From positions 1 through 5,658 of the forward strand of contig JAGWRL010000017.1 in assembly GCA_028876585.1 (NCBI GenBank): a DNA stretch of 5,658 nt, read 5' to 3'. Positions within the stretch are counted from its first letter, which is position 1, and every line of letters begins with the position of its first letter. Below are positions 1 through 5,658 of this stretch, piece by piece. The position numbers and the translations under genes are program-made. Source of the stretch: Pseudomonadota bacterium (GTDB lineage Bacteria; Pseudomonadota; Alphaproteobacteria; Rhizobiales; Beijerinckiaceae). Under the pieces are notes generated by a model. The model saw only the letters and a program-made list of their open reading frames with translations. It was not told the origin of the DNA and ran no database searches.

Positions 1-517
1 CGCGCACCGCCGTCTCGCGCAGGAAGGTCACGCCGTGACGCTCGGCCAGCCAGGCCGCCAGCCTGGGGATCGCCTCGCGCGATTCGACCCGCAGCTCGTG
101 CGGCGAATAGAGCGCGCCGGCGAATTCGCCCGCGCGCAGACCCTCGCCCTGCGCCGCGATCTCGTGGCCCGCCAGCAGGCGGCAGCCCCGCCCCATCTCG
201 GTCGCCGCGAACGCCTCCAGCACGGCCAGCGCTTCCCTGCGGCGCGCGATCGTCAACAGGCCGCGCTGCACGATGTCGATGCCCGCTTGGGGGCCGATCT
301 CCGCCCACACGTCGCGCGAGCGCATGGCGCGCCGCCAGCAATCGCCCGCCTGCTGGCCGGTGACGGTGACGAAGCCGAAATTGCGAATCGAGGCGCCGTT
401 GGCCGCCGCGTCGCGGTCGATCACCACCACCCGCTTGCCGCGCCGCGCGGCGGCGAGCGCATGCGCCAGCCCGCAAATGCCGGCGCCGACCACGGCGAGA
501 TCGTAAGGACCGCGCAT
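1..517 (-). CDS. FAD-dependent oxidoreductase, DAO/glycine-oxidase superfamily (3' end outside window)
   Basis: Read leftward from an ATG at 517-515, this frame stays open for 172 codons to the window edge, so the C-terminal part is missing. The N-terminus is a classical Rossmann FAD-binding fold: a beta strand leads into VVGAGICGLAHA at residues 9-20 (GxGxxG), and the second strand ends in the acidic D34 (VVVID), which usually binds the ribose of FAD. ASIRNFGF at 42-49 follows. From memory, this resembles the subgroup of amine-oxidising FAD enzymes described as TIGR03364, which are often found near aminophosphonate genes. Such enzymes oxidatively deaminate or demethylate small amines, giving an imine or aldehyde and reduced FAD. 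The start is supported by a GGGGAG ribosome site five bases upstream. The gene is divergent from homospermidine synthase, with 123 bases between the two starts. The superfamily call is firm. The substrate is not known, and the missing C-terminal half would hold much of the substrate pocket. Confidence 0.85.
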   Translation of the reverse strand, partial: MRGPYDLAVVGAGICGLAHALAAARRGKRVVVIDRDAAANGASIRNFGFVTVTGQQAGDCWRRAMRSRDVWAEIGPQAGIDIVQRGLLTIARRREALAVLEAFAATEMGRGCRLLAGHEIAAQGEGLRAGEFAGALYSPHELRVESREAIPRLAAWLAERHGVTFLRETAVR

Positions 518-520
518 GAA

Positions 521-526
521 CTCCCC
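521..526 (-). promoter_or_regulatory. Ribosome binding site of the FAD oxidoreductase gene
   Basis: On the minus strand this reads GGGGAG, three bases upstream of the ATG at 517 if counted to the motif edge and about five to its core. It supports the chosen start, which also places the FAD-binding glycine motif at the normal position close to the N-terminus. Confidence 0.6.
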
Positions 527-541
527 GAAACTGCGACGACT

Positions 542-570
542 TTGTGACGGAGCGGGCGGCGGCGGGTCAA
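542..570 (-). promoter_or_regulatory. Weak candidate promoter for the FAD oxidoreductase gene
   Basis: On the minus strand, TTGACC (570-565) is followed after 17 bases by TCACAA (547-542). The -35 matches the sigma70 consensus at five of six positions, but the -10 matches at only two. The spacing is ideal and the position is plausible, about 25 bases upstream of the start codon, so it is listed as a candidate only. Confidence 0.25.
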
Positions 571-581
571 GCCCCGCGCTA

Positions 582-610
582 TTGACGGCGCCGCTTCGCC
601 TCGGTTTAAC
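582..610 (+). promoter_or_regulatory. Sigma70-like promoter driving homospermidine synthase and downstream genes
   Basis: TTGACG at 582-587 matches the -35 consensus at five of six positions. TTTAAC at 605-610 matches the -10 consensus at four of six. The spacer is exactly 17 bases. Transcription would begin near 617, leaving a leader of roughly 24 bases before the ATG at 641. In DNA this GC-rich, an A/T-rich hexamer correctly spaced just upstream of a gene is a meaningful signal, but it has not been tested. As the genes to the right are overlapping or nearly so, this is likely the main promoter for all of them. Confidence 0.55.
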
Positions 611-629
611 GCCCCGCCGCAACGCCGTC

Positions 630-635
630 GAGGGA
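630..635 (+). promoter_or_regulatory. Ribosome binding site of homospermidine synthase
   Basis: GAGGGA ends five bases before the ATG at 641. It supports this start, which also gives a protein beginning like the known Blastochloris viridis enzyme. Confidence 0.65.
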
Positions 636-640
636 TCGAA

Positions 641-2074
641 ATGACGCAATGGCCCCGTTATGGACGCATCGAAGGCCCGATCGTGATGATCGGCTTCGGC
701 TCGATCGGTCGCGGCACTCTGCCGCTGATCGAGCGCCATTTCGATTATGACAAGAGCCGGTTCGTCGTCATCGCGCCCGACGGCTCCGACCGCAAGCTGC
801 TCGACGAGCGCGGCATCGGCTTCGTGCACGAGGCGGTGACGCGCGAGAATTACCGCGAGTTGCTCGGCCGCTACCTCCAGACCGGCCCCGGCCAGGGCTT
901 TTGCGTCAACCTGTCGGTCGACACCTCCTCGCTCGACCTGATGCAATACGCCAGAGAGATCGGCGCGCTCTACATCGACACCGTGGTCGAGCCGTGGCCG
1001 GGCTTCTATTTCGACAAGGGCAAGGGCAACGAGGCGCGCACCAATTACGCCTTGCGCGAGACGGTGCTGGCGGCGCGGCGCGCTAATCCCGGCGGCACGA
1101 CCGCCGTCTCCTGCTGCGGCGCCAATCCGGGCATGGTGAGCTGGCTGGTCAAGCAGGCGCTGGTCAATCTGGCCAGGGACCTCGGCGACGGCGCGCCCGA
1201 GCCGGAAAACCGCGAGCAATGGGGCAAGCTGGCGCAACGGCTCGGCGTCAAGGGAATCCACATCGCCGAGCGCGACACGCAGCGCGCCAAGCACCCCAAG
1301 CCGCGCAACGTGTTCGTCAACACCTGGTCGGTCGAGGGTTTCCTGTCCGAGGGCATGCAGCCGGCCGAACTCGGCTGGGGCACGCACGAACGCTGGGCGC
1401 CCGCCAACGCCGGCTTTCACAAACAGGGCTGCGGCGCGGCGATCTATCTGTTGCAGCCCGGCGCCAACACGCGCGTGCGCTCGTGGACGCCGACGGCGCA
1501 GGCGCAGTTCGGCTTCCTCGTCACCCATAACGAGTCGATCTCGATCGCCGACTATTACACGGTGCGCGACGCCAAGGGCGAGCCGCTGTATCGGCCGACC
1601 TGCCACTACGCCTATCACCCCTGCGACGACGCGGTGCTGAGCCTGCACGAATTGTTCGGCCGCGCCGGCAAAATGCAGCCATCGAACCATATCCTGACCG
1701 AGAACGAGATCGTCGACGGGATCGACGAACTCGGCGTGCTGCTCTACGGCCACGGCCGCAACGCCTATTGGTACGGCTCGCAGCTTTCGGTCGAGGAGAC
1801 GCGCGCGCTCGCGCCCTATCAGAACGCCACCGGCATGCAGGTGACCTCGGCCGTGCTCGCCGGCATGGTGTGGGCGCTGGAGAACCCGAACGCCGGCATC
1901 GTCGAGGCCGACGAGATGGATTACCGCCGCTGCCTCGAAGTGCAGACGCCCTATCTCGGCCCGGTCGTCGGCGCCTACACCGACTGGACGCCGCTGACCG
2001 ACCGGCCGGGCCTGTTCCCCGAGGACATCGACGCCAGCGATCCCTGGCAGTTCCGCAACGTGCTGGTGAGGTGA
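641..2074 (+). CDS. hss: Homospermidine synthase
   Basis: The 477-residue product is a bacterial homospermidine synthase (EC 2.5.1.44). The enzyme uses bound NAD+ as an internal hydride shuttle to transfer an aminobutyl group from putrescine or spermidine to putrescine, giving sym-homospermidine in the cytoplasm. The N-terminal Rossmann glycine motif is MIGFGSIGRG at residues 16-25. CVNLSVDTSSL (88-98), VSCCGANPGMVSW (156-168), GIHIAERDTQRA (205-216) and VNTWSVEGF (226-234) follow. By my count D94, N162, E210, W229, E237 and H296 fall at the same numbers as the active-site residues described for the Blastochloris viridis enzyme, so the protein looks complete and active. The length equals that enzyme. 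The start is set by the GAGGGA ribosome site. The stop overlaps the next gene's GTG in a GTGA junction, indicating translational coupling. No ornithine decarboxylase gene, a frequent functional partner, is within the window. Confidence 0.97.
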   Translation: MTQWPRYGRIEGPIVMIGFGSIGRGTLPLIERHFDYDKSRFVVIAPDGSDRKLLDERGIGFVHEAVTRENYRELLGRYLQTGPGQGFCVNLSVDTSSLDLMQYAREIGALYIDTVVEPWPGFYFDKGKGNEARTNYALRETVLAARRANPGGTTAVSCCGANPGMVSWLVKQALVNLARDLGDGAPEPENREQWGKLAQRLGVKGIHIAERDTQRAKHPKPRNVFVNTWSVEGFLSEGMQPAELGWGTHERWAPANAGFHKQGCGAAIYLLQPGANTRVRSWTPTAQAQFGFLVTHNESISIADYYTVRDAKGEPLYRPTCHYAYHPCDDAVLSLHELFGRAGKMQPSNHILTENEIVDGIDELGVLLYGHGRNAYWYGSQLSVEETRALAPYQNATGMQVTSAVLAGMVWALENPNAGIVEADEMDYRRCLEVQTPYLGPVVGAYTDWTPLTDRPGLFPEDIDASDPWQFRNVLVR

Positions 2075-2856
2075 ACGCCCCCACCTTCCTTTATATCGAC
2101 TACGGCGCCTCGCCCTATATCGGGCGGGAGCTGCGCTATTGCCTGGCGACGCTGCTGGCGGAAGCGCCAGACGCCCGCGTCGTCGTCTACACCGACAAGC
2201 CCGGCGGCTACGAAAACCTGCACCCCGGCGTGACGGCGCGGGACCTGGGCGCCGACCTCGACCGCTGGACGCGCGGCGGCGCCTACAACCATCGCATAAA
2301 ACCCTGCGTGCTGTTGGACGCGCTGCGCCAGCGCGGCGGCGTCTGCGTGCTGCTCGACACCGATTCCTATATCGCCCCCGGCTTCGCGGCGACGCTGCGG
2401 GCGGCGGTCGCCAATGGGCCGGCGATGGATCATTTCGAGGGCCGCGACCCCTATCCCGAGATCGCCGGCTGGCGCGCGGACGGCTATCTCTACGATCCCG
2501 CCGCCGCGCTGATGTACAACAGCGGGCTGGTGGCCGCCGCGGCCGGGCGCGACGACGCGGCGGTGGAGCGGGCGATCGGGTTGATCGACGCGCTGTGGGA
2601 CGACGGCAAACGGCTGTTCAAAATCGAGCAGATCGCGCTGAGCGAGGCGTTCCGGCTCGCCGGCCGGCCGACCGGCGAGACGGCGCCGGCGTTCCAGCAC
2701 TATTTCCGCCGCAGCCTGAAGCGCTACATGCACTGGCGGATCGACGCGTGGATGCGGCGCGCGCCCGTTTTCGCCCCGACGCGGCCCTGCATCGCCCATC
2801 CGCGCAACGCGGTGCGCGCGTTCAACCTCGCCAACCGGCTGTTCGGCCGCTATTGA
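2071..2856 (+). CDS. Putative GT-A-fold glycosyltransferase with DxD motif
   Basis: This 261-residue protein starts with GTG inside the stop of homospermidine synthase (GTGA overlap). No good ribosome site is present (GGTGAG directly abuts the start), so it probably depends on translational coupling. No other upstream start is possible without entering hss deeply. The N-terminus FLYIDYG and the strand VVVYTDKP (37-44) fit a nucleotide-sugar-binding GT-A fold. The key motif is VLLDTDSYI at 93-101, whose D96-T97-D98 is a DxD metal and sugar-nucleotide site. MYNSG at 148-152, IEQIALSEAF at 185-194 and H210 are in the order expected for acceptor-side and third-metal-ligand elements of GT8-like enzymes, but that mapping is inferred. 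There is no signal peptide or membrane span. The C-terminus (213-261) is rich in Arg and aromatic residues. It likely transfers a sugar in the glycan cassette; donor and acceptor are unknown, and I do not recognise a named family. Confidence 0.7.
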   Translation: MNAPTFLYIDYGASPYIGRELRYCLATLLAEAPDARVVVYTDKPGGYENLHPGVTARDLGADLDRWTRGGAYNHRIKPCVLLDALRQRGGVCVLLDTDSYIAPGFAATLRAAVANGPAMDHFEGRDPYPEIAGWRADGYLYDPAAALMYNSGLVAAAAGRDDAAVERAIGLIDALWDDGKRLFKIEQIALSEAFRLAGRPTGETAPAFQHYFRRSLKRYMHWRIDAWMRRAPVFAPTRPCIAHPRNAVRAFNLANRLFGRY

Positions 2857-2864
2857 AGCCGCGT

Positions 2865-2872
2865 GAGGGAGG
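2865..2872 (+). promoter_or_regulatory. Ribosome binding site of the first methyltransferase
   Basis: GAGGGAGG lies in the 26-base gap after the DxD glycosyltransferase, ending ten bases before the ATG at 2883. It is the strongest purine-rich site in the rightward genes and fixes this start. Confidence 0.6.
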
Positions 2873-2882
2873 CGAGCACTCG

Positions 2883-3608
2883 ATGTTTTTCAAGAGCCGT
2901 GCGCGGCGGCGTTACGATCAGGCGACGCGCGCCTTCGCGGCGACGCCCGCCGCGCATAAGGAATTTTCGATCATCTGCAACGCCGAGCCGGGCCCGCCGT
3001 CGCGCCGCCTGATCGATCTCGCGCTCGACGCCGCCGCCCGCGCCCGCGATGCGGAGTTCCGCATCTTCGCCGGCCGGCCGTCGCGCGAGCCGCGCTGGTT
3101 CGAGATCTGGCCGGGCGAGCATTACAAGCTGCTCGCCGGCCTCGTCGGCGCGCTGGGGGCGAAACGCGTGGTGGAGATCGGCACCCACACCGGCATGGGC
3201 GCGCTGGCGCTGTTGCAGGCGCTGCCGGCCGACGGCGCGCTGACCACGTTCGACATCAAGCCGTGGCGCGAAATTCCCGACACCTGGCTGCGCGACGAGG
3301 ATTTCGCCAGCGGGCGGCTCAGCCAAGAGATCGCCGACATCGCCGCGCCCGGAATCATCGCCCGCCATGCGCCCTTGTTCGAGGCGGCCGATTTCATTTT
3401 CATCGACGGACCGAAGGACGGCGTCACCGAGCCGAAATTCCTCGCCGCGCTGGAGACGCTCGCCCTGAAGCGCGACGCGGTGGTGATGTTCGACGACGTG
3501 CGCGTGCTCAACATGGTGGCGCTGTGGCGTCAGTTGGCGCGCCCCAAACTCGACGCGACCTCGTTCGGCCACTGGAGCGGCACGGGCCTGGTCGACTGGA
3601 ACGGATGA
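2883..3608 (+). CDS. Class I SAM-dependent methyltransferase (first of two)
   Basis: The product has 241 residues. SAM-binding motif I is VVEIGTHTGMGAL at 96-108, with the E-x-G-x-x-x-G pattern. The acidic end of the next strand is D124 (TTFDIK), expected to contact the SAM ribose. FIFIDGPKDG (171-180) and VVMFDDVRV (200-208) are the later strands, as in O-methyltransferases of the Methyltransf_24/CmcI-like type. About 95 residues precede motif I. They are rich in helix-forming Ala and Arg and probably form a cap or substrate-binding region. The C-terminus ends in the motif GHWSGTGLVDW (229-239), which would suit a substrate lid. It is placed 26 bases after a DxD transferase and 12 bases before a second methyltransferase, so methylation of a sugar or of a glycan intermediate is the likeliest job. 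A small-molecule or lipid substrate cannot be excluded. It has no membrane segment and is presumed cytoplasmic. Confidence 0.8.
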   Translation: MFFKSRARRRYDQATRAFAATPAAHKEFSIICNAEPGPPSRRLIDLALDAAARARDAEFRIFAGRPSREPRWFEIWPGEHYKLLAGLVGALGAKRVVEIGTHTGMGALALLQALPADGALTTFDIKPWREIPDTWLRDEDFASGRLSQEIADIAAPGIIARHAPLFEAADFIFIDGPKDGVTEPKFLAALETLALKRDAVVMFDDVRVLNMVALWRQLARPKLDATSFGHWSGTGLVDWNG

Positions 3609-3610
3609 GC

Positions 3611-3615
3611 GGAGG
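3611..3615 (+). promoter_or_regulatory. Ribosome binding site deciding a TTG start
   Basis: GGAGG ends five bases before TTG at 3621. The frame is closed upstream by the TGA at 3606-3608, and the next in-frame ATG lies well past the SAM-binding motif, so this site makes TTG the only credible start of the second methyltransferase. Confidence 0.65.
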
Positions 3616-3620
3616 CGGCG

Positions 3621-4217
3621 TTGGCGGATCAGGCCGAATATTGGCGCCGCGCGCTGCGCGGCCATGCGCCTGAGGCGCGCGACGTGCTGGAGATCGGCTC
3701 GTTCGTGGGCGGCTCGGCGCGGCTGTTTCTGACGCTGCTGCCCGAGGCGCGCATCGTCTGCGTCGATCCGTTCACCGGCGATCTGCACGGCGGCGAGGCC
3801 TATAACGGCGACGAGGCGACGATCGAGCAGCGGTTCGACGAAGCGCTGGCGCCGTTCCCCGGCCGGGTCGAGAAGATGCGCTCGCGCTCGGTGCCCGCGC
3901 TCGACGCGCTCGGCCTCGAAGGGCGCCGGTTCGACGTGATCTATATCGACGGCAGCCACCACCACGACGACATCCTGGTCGATTCGCTGCTGGCCTGGCC
4001 GCTGCTGCGGGTCGGCGGGCTGATGATGTGGGACGATTATCGCGGCGGCGCGACCTGGCCGGAAAAGGCGCGGCCGCGCCACGCCATCGAGGCGTTTCTC
4101 AAGCTGCATCCCGAGCATCGCGTCGTGCACGCGCGCTATCAGCTCTACGCCGTCAAGACGGCGACGCCGCAGCCGTTGCGCGCCCGCCTGTCGCTGGCGC
4201 GGCGGCGATTGACGTGA
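3621..4217 (+). CDS. Class I SAM-dependent methyltransferase (second of two)
   Basis: The 198-residue product begins at TTG. Motif I, VLEIGSFVGGSARLF at 22-36, comes almost at once, so the protein is a nearly minimal methyltransferase domain. D49 (CVDPF) ends the next strand. FDVIYIDGSHHHDD at 104-117 and LMMWDDY at 134-140 are the later strands, with an acidic and His-rich loop that may bind a metal or the acceptor hydroxyl, as in CmcI-like Methyltransf_24 enzymes. The tail (187-198) is Arg-rich with no acidic residue. The gene lies in the same frame as the previous methyltransferase, separated by one TGA and four codons, and it overlaps the next gene by one base (TGATG). The two methyltransferases share fold and motif layout but little obvious sequence identity, so they probably act on different positions of one product rather than being a recent duplication. 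The substrate is unknown; a sugar hydroxyl is inferred from context. Confidence 0.8.
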   Translation: MADQAEYWRRALRGHAPEARDVLEIGSFVGGSARLFLTLLPEARIVCVDPFTGDLHGGEAYNGDEATIEQRFDEALAPFPGRVEKMRSRSVPALDALGLEGRRFDVIYIDGSHHHDDILVDSLLAWPLLRVGGLMMWDDYRGGATWPEKARPRHAIEAFLKLHPEHRVVHARYQLYAVKTATPQPLRARLSLARRRLT

Positions 4218-4951
4218 TGGACCGCATCGTCGCGCTGTACTGGGACAATATCGACCCGCGCATCGTCAAGGCGCAGGCCGAGGTGTTCGCGCATTTCGGT
4301 TACGCCATCGACCAGCGCGAGCGCACCGGCCTCAACCACGGCGATTTCCTCGACGCCTATATGGCCGAACTCGGCGCCGACGACGTCGCGCTGCTGATGG
4401 ACATCGATTGTTTCCCGCTCAACCGCGAGATCGTCGAGCGCGCTTTCGCGGCGGCGCGGGCGGGCGGGATTTTCGGCTGCGCGCAATCGGCGGGCCATAT
4501 CGACCCCGACCGGCTCTATGTCGCGCCGATGTTCATGGCGATTGCGAAGCGGACCTGGGAGGCGCTCGGCCGCCCGAGTTTCAAACCCGACGCGCAAAAC
4601 GACGTCGCGCAGCGGCTCAACGACGCGGCGCGCGAGCGCGGCGTGACAATCGAGATGCTGAACCCGTTCGGCGCCGTCGTGCCGAAATGGCGGCTCGGCG
4701 ACGTCGGCTTCTATGGCGTCGGCACGTTCTATCGCGGCGGCGTGTTTCATCTGTTCGAATCGCGCTGGACGCCGTTCGCCTTCCTGCTGTTCGAGGTCGC
4801 CGACGCGGTGCTGCATGACCGGCCGATCGACCATGCCGCGCTGATGGCGCGCGCGCTTGGCGCCCGCGGCGATCCCAAATGGGCGCGCCGCTTCGCGCGC
4901 TGGCGCAAGGCGATCTGGTGGCGGCGGCTGAAGCAGCGGCTTGGGCGATGA
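4217..4951 (+). CDS. Putative DxD-containing transferase of unrecognised family
   Basis: The 244-residue product starts at ATG overlapping the preceding TGA by one base; a GTG one codon upstream is a possible alternative. I do not recognise the family. The strand-like segment VALLMDIDCFPL (58-66 onward) carries D62-I63-D64, which looks like the metal-binding DxD of GT-A transferases and follows an N-terminal alpha/beta region (IVALYWDN). YVAPMFMAIAKRTW (101-114) and a conserved-looking FYGVGTFYRGGVFHLFESR segment (165-183) come later; H178 there could be a third metal ligand, by analogy with GT8 enzymes only. The C-terminal 24 residues (221-244) hold eleven Lys/Arg, four Trp and no acidic residue, suggesting an amphipathic helix that sits on the inner face of the cytoplasmic membrane. 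There is no signal peptide. Its place between a methyltransferase and a GT25 enzyme, with overlaps on both sides, supports a glycan-building role, but the exact reaction is unknown. Confidence 0.65.
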   Translation: MDRIVALYWDNIDPRIVKAQAEVFAHFGYAIDQRERTGLNHGDFLDAYMAELGADDVALLMDIDCFPLNREIVERAFAAARAGGIFGCAQSAGHIDPDRLYVAPMFMAIAKRTWEALGRPSFKPDAQNDVAQRLNDAARERGVTIEMLNPFGAVVPKWRLGDVGFYGVGTFYRGGVFHLFESRWTPFAFLLFEVADAVLHDRPIDHAALMARALGARGDPKWARRFARWRKAIWWRRLKQRLGR

Positions 4952-5658
4952 TCCCGGTCTATGTGATCAATCTGGCGCGCTCGGCCGACCGCCGCGCCTT
5001 CATGCGCGACGCGCTGGCGCGGGCGGGCGTCGGCGGCGAATTCGTCGCGGCGGTCGATGGCCGCAGATGTCGCGCGCGCGGCCCCCGCGCGCTGTCGGCG
5101 GCGGAGACGGCGCTGATCCTCAGCCATCGCAAGGTCTGGCGCCGCCTTTTGCGCGGGGCGGCGGATTTCGCGGTCGTGCTGGAGGACGACGCGCATCTCG
5201 GCCACGACTTCGCCGCCCTGCTCGCAGCCGACTGGGGCGCGCACAGTTTTGACGCGGTGAAGCTGGAGACGCTGTTTCACCGGGTCTGGCTGACGCGACG
5301 CGGCGCGGCGCAAGGGGCGCGGGCGCTGCACCGGCTCGGCTCCGAGCATTTCGGCACCGCCGGCTATCTCGTCTCGCGCAATGGCGCGCGCAAAATGCTG
5401 GCGTTGACGCGCGGGCTCGACCAGCCGGTCGATCACGCGCTGTTCGGGCGCGAAACCATCGCCGCGCGGCGGCTCGCCGTGCTGCAACTCGTCCCCGCCG
5501 CCGTGGTGCAGTACAATGTCCACCCCGACCCCGCCGCCCGGCGCGAACTGGCGACGACCCTGCACGAAAGCGACCGGGCGAAGCTCGCCGAGGCCGCCCG
5601 CCGCGCCAAGCCGCGCGGCTGGGCGCGCCTGGCCCGCGAAGCCCGCCGCCTCGTCGCC
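4948..5658 (+). CDS. Glycosyltransferase family 25 protein (3' end outside window)
   Basis: The frame opens at an ATG in an ATGA overlap with the previous gene and runs 237 codons to the edge without a stop. The order of motifs is that of GT25 enzymes (Glyco_transf_25, lipooligosaccharide beta-galactosyltransferases of the LgtB/LpsA type). The start is VYVINLARSADRR (4-16). SAAETALILSHRKVWRRLL (50-68) is the family's ExAxxLSHxxxW-like segment. FAVVLEDDA (74-82) holds the catalytic or metal-binding EDD at 79-81. FGTAGYLVSRNGARKM (135-150) and PVDHALF (160-166) follow. Members add hexoses, usually galactose, to lipid-linked oligosaccharides on the cytoplasmic side of the inner membrane. Family length is typically about 250-270 residues, so only a short tail is missing. 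The visible C-terminus (212-237) is Arg/Lys-rich. This is the clearest evidence that the genes behind homospermidine synthase build a surface glycan. The donor and acceptor sugars cannot be read from sequence. Confidence 0.85.
   Translation, partial: MIPVYVINLARSADRRAFMRDALARAGVGGEFVAAVDGRRCRARGPRALSAAETALILSHRKVWRRLLRGAADFAVVLEDDAHLGHDFAALLAADWGAHSFDAVKLETLFHRVWLTRRGAAQGARALHRLGSEHFGTAGYLVSRNGARKMLALTRGLDQPVDHALFGRETIAARRLAVLQLVPAAVVQYNVHPDPAARRELATTLHESDRAKLAEAARRAKPRGWARLAREARRLVA

Larger units (their letters stand above)
518..640. other. Divergent intergenic region
   Basis: This 123-base stretch lies between the oppositely oriented starts of the FAD oxidoreductase and homospermidine synthase. 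It holds a rightward promoter candidate, a weaker leftward candidate, and a ribosome site next to each start. No convincing operator palindrome or riboswitch-like structure was seen. The leader expected for the rightward transcript is only about 20-25 bases, too short for an aptamer. Confidence 0.7.

Noticed and set aside
35..547. Plus-strand open frame of 170 codons at the left edge
   Set aside because: It is antisense to the FAD-binding oxidoreductase, whose GxGxxG motif and ribosome site settle the strand.
1768..2070. Upstream extension of the DxD transferase frame into hss, starting at an ATG at 1768
   Set aside because: The extra residues are Arg-rich out-of-frame hss sequence. The GTG at 2071 begins exactly where the fold-like sequence begins.
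1975..2799. Minus-strand open frame of 274 codons opposite the first DxD transferase
   Set aside because: It has low-complexity composition and no domain motif, and it lies opposite a frame with a DxD motif and a proper operon junction.
2857..2882. The largest gap between rightward genes, considered as a terminator or internal promoter
   Set aside because: It is only 26 bases with no stem-loop, no T-run and no -35/-10 pair. It contains only a ribosome site.
3605..3673. ATG in an ATGA overlap with the end of the first methyltransferase, which could look like the next gene's start
   Set aside because: The frame stops after 22 codons. The real next gene uses TTG at 3621 with GGAGG in front of it.
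2850..4130. Long minus-strand open frame of 426 codons antisense to the two methyltransferases
   Set aside because: It is a shadow frame caused by GC-rich codon bias. Its translation is dominated by Arg, Ala, Gln and Asp with no recognisable motif, whereas the plus strand encodes clear SAM-binding motifs.
4747..5565. Minus-strand open frame of 272 codons opposite the GT25 gene
   Set aside because: The plus strand has the full ordered set of GT25 motifs and the antisense product resembles nothing.

Overview
The window is GC-rich bacterial DNA with strong G/C third-position bias. It most likely comes from an alphaproteobacterium of the Hyphomicrobiales (Blastochloris, Methylocystis or Beijerinckiaceae-type). 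The main support is a full-length homospermidine synthase that, as I recall the sequences, matches the Blastochloris viridis enzyme in length (477 residues) and in every active-site position I could place. The genus is not resolved.

Layout: positions 1-517 hold the 5' part of a minus-strand FAD-dependent oxidoreductase (glycine oxidase/D-amino-acid oxidase superfamily), cut by the left edge. A 123-base divergent intergenic region (518-640) follows. It carries a good sigma70-like promoter for the rightward genes and only a weak candidate for the leftward gene. From 641 to the right edge there are six plus-strand genes in one tightly packed transcription unit: homospermidine synthase (641-2074), a DxD GT-A-like transferase (2071-2856), a class I SAM methyltransferase (2883-3608), a second class I SAM methyltransferase with a TTG start (3621-4217), a second DxD protein of unrecognised family (4217-4951), and a family 25 glycosyltransferase (4948 to beyond the edge). 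Junctions are 4-base overlaps, a 1-base overlap, or gaps of 12-26 bases. No terminator is visible between genes.

How they may work together: homospermidine synthase makes the polyamine homospermidine in the cytoplasm. The five genes behind it look like a small glycan-building and O-methylating cassette, such as for lipopolysaccharide or another surface glycan; GT25 enzymes typically act in lipooligosaccharide synthesis. The unusual point is the coupling of a polyamine enzyme to this cassette. It may be chance co-transcription behind a strong housekeeping promoter, or a real link such as a polyamine-modified surface glycan. The sequence alone cannot decide. No RNA gene, CRISPR array, insertion sequence or obvious repeat was seen.
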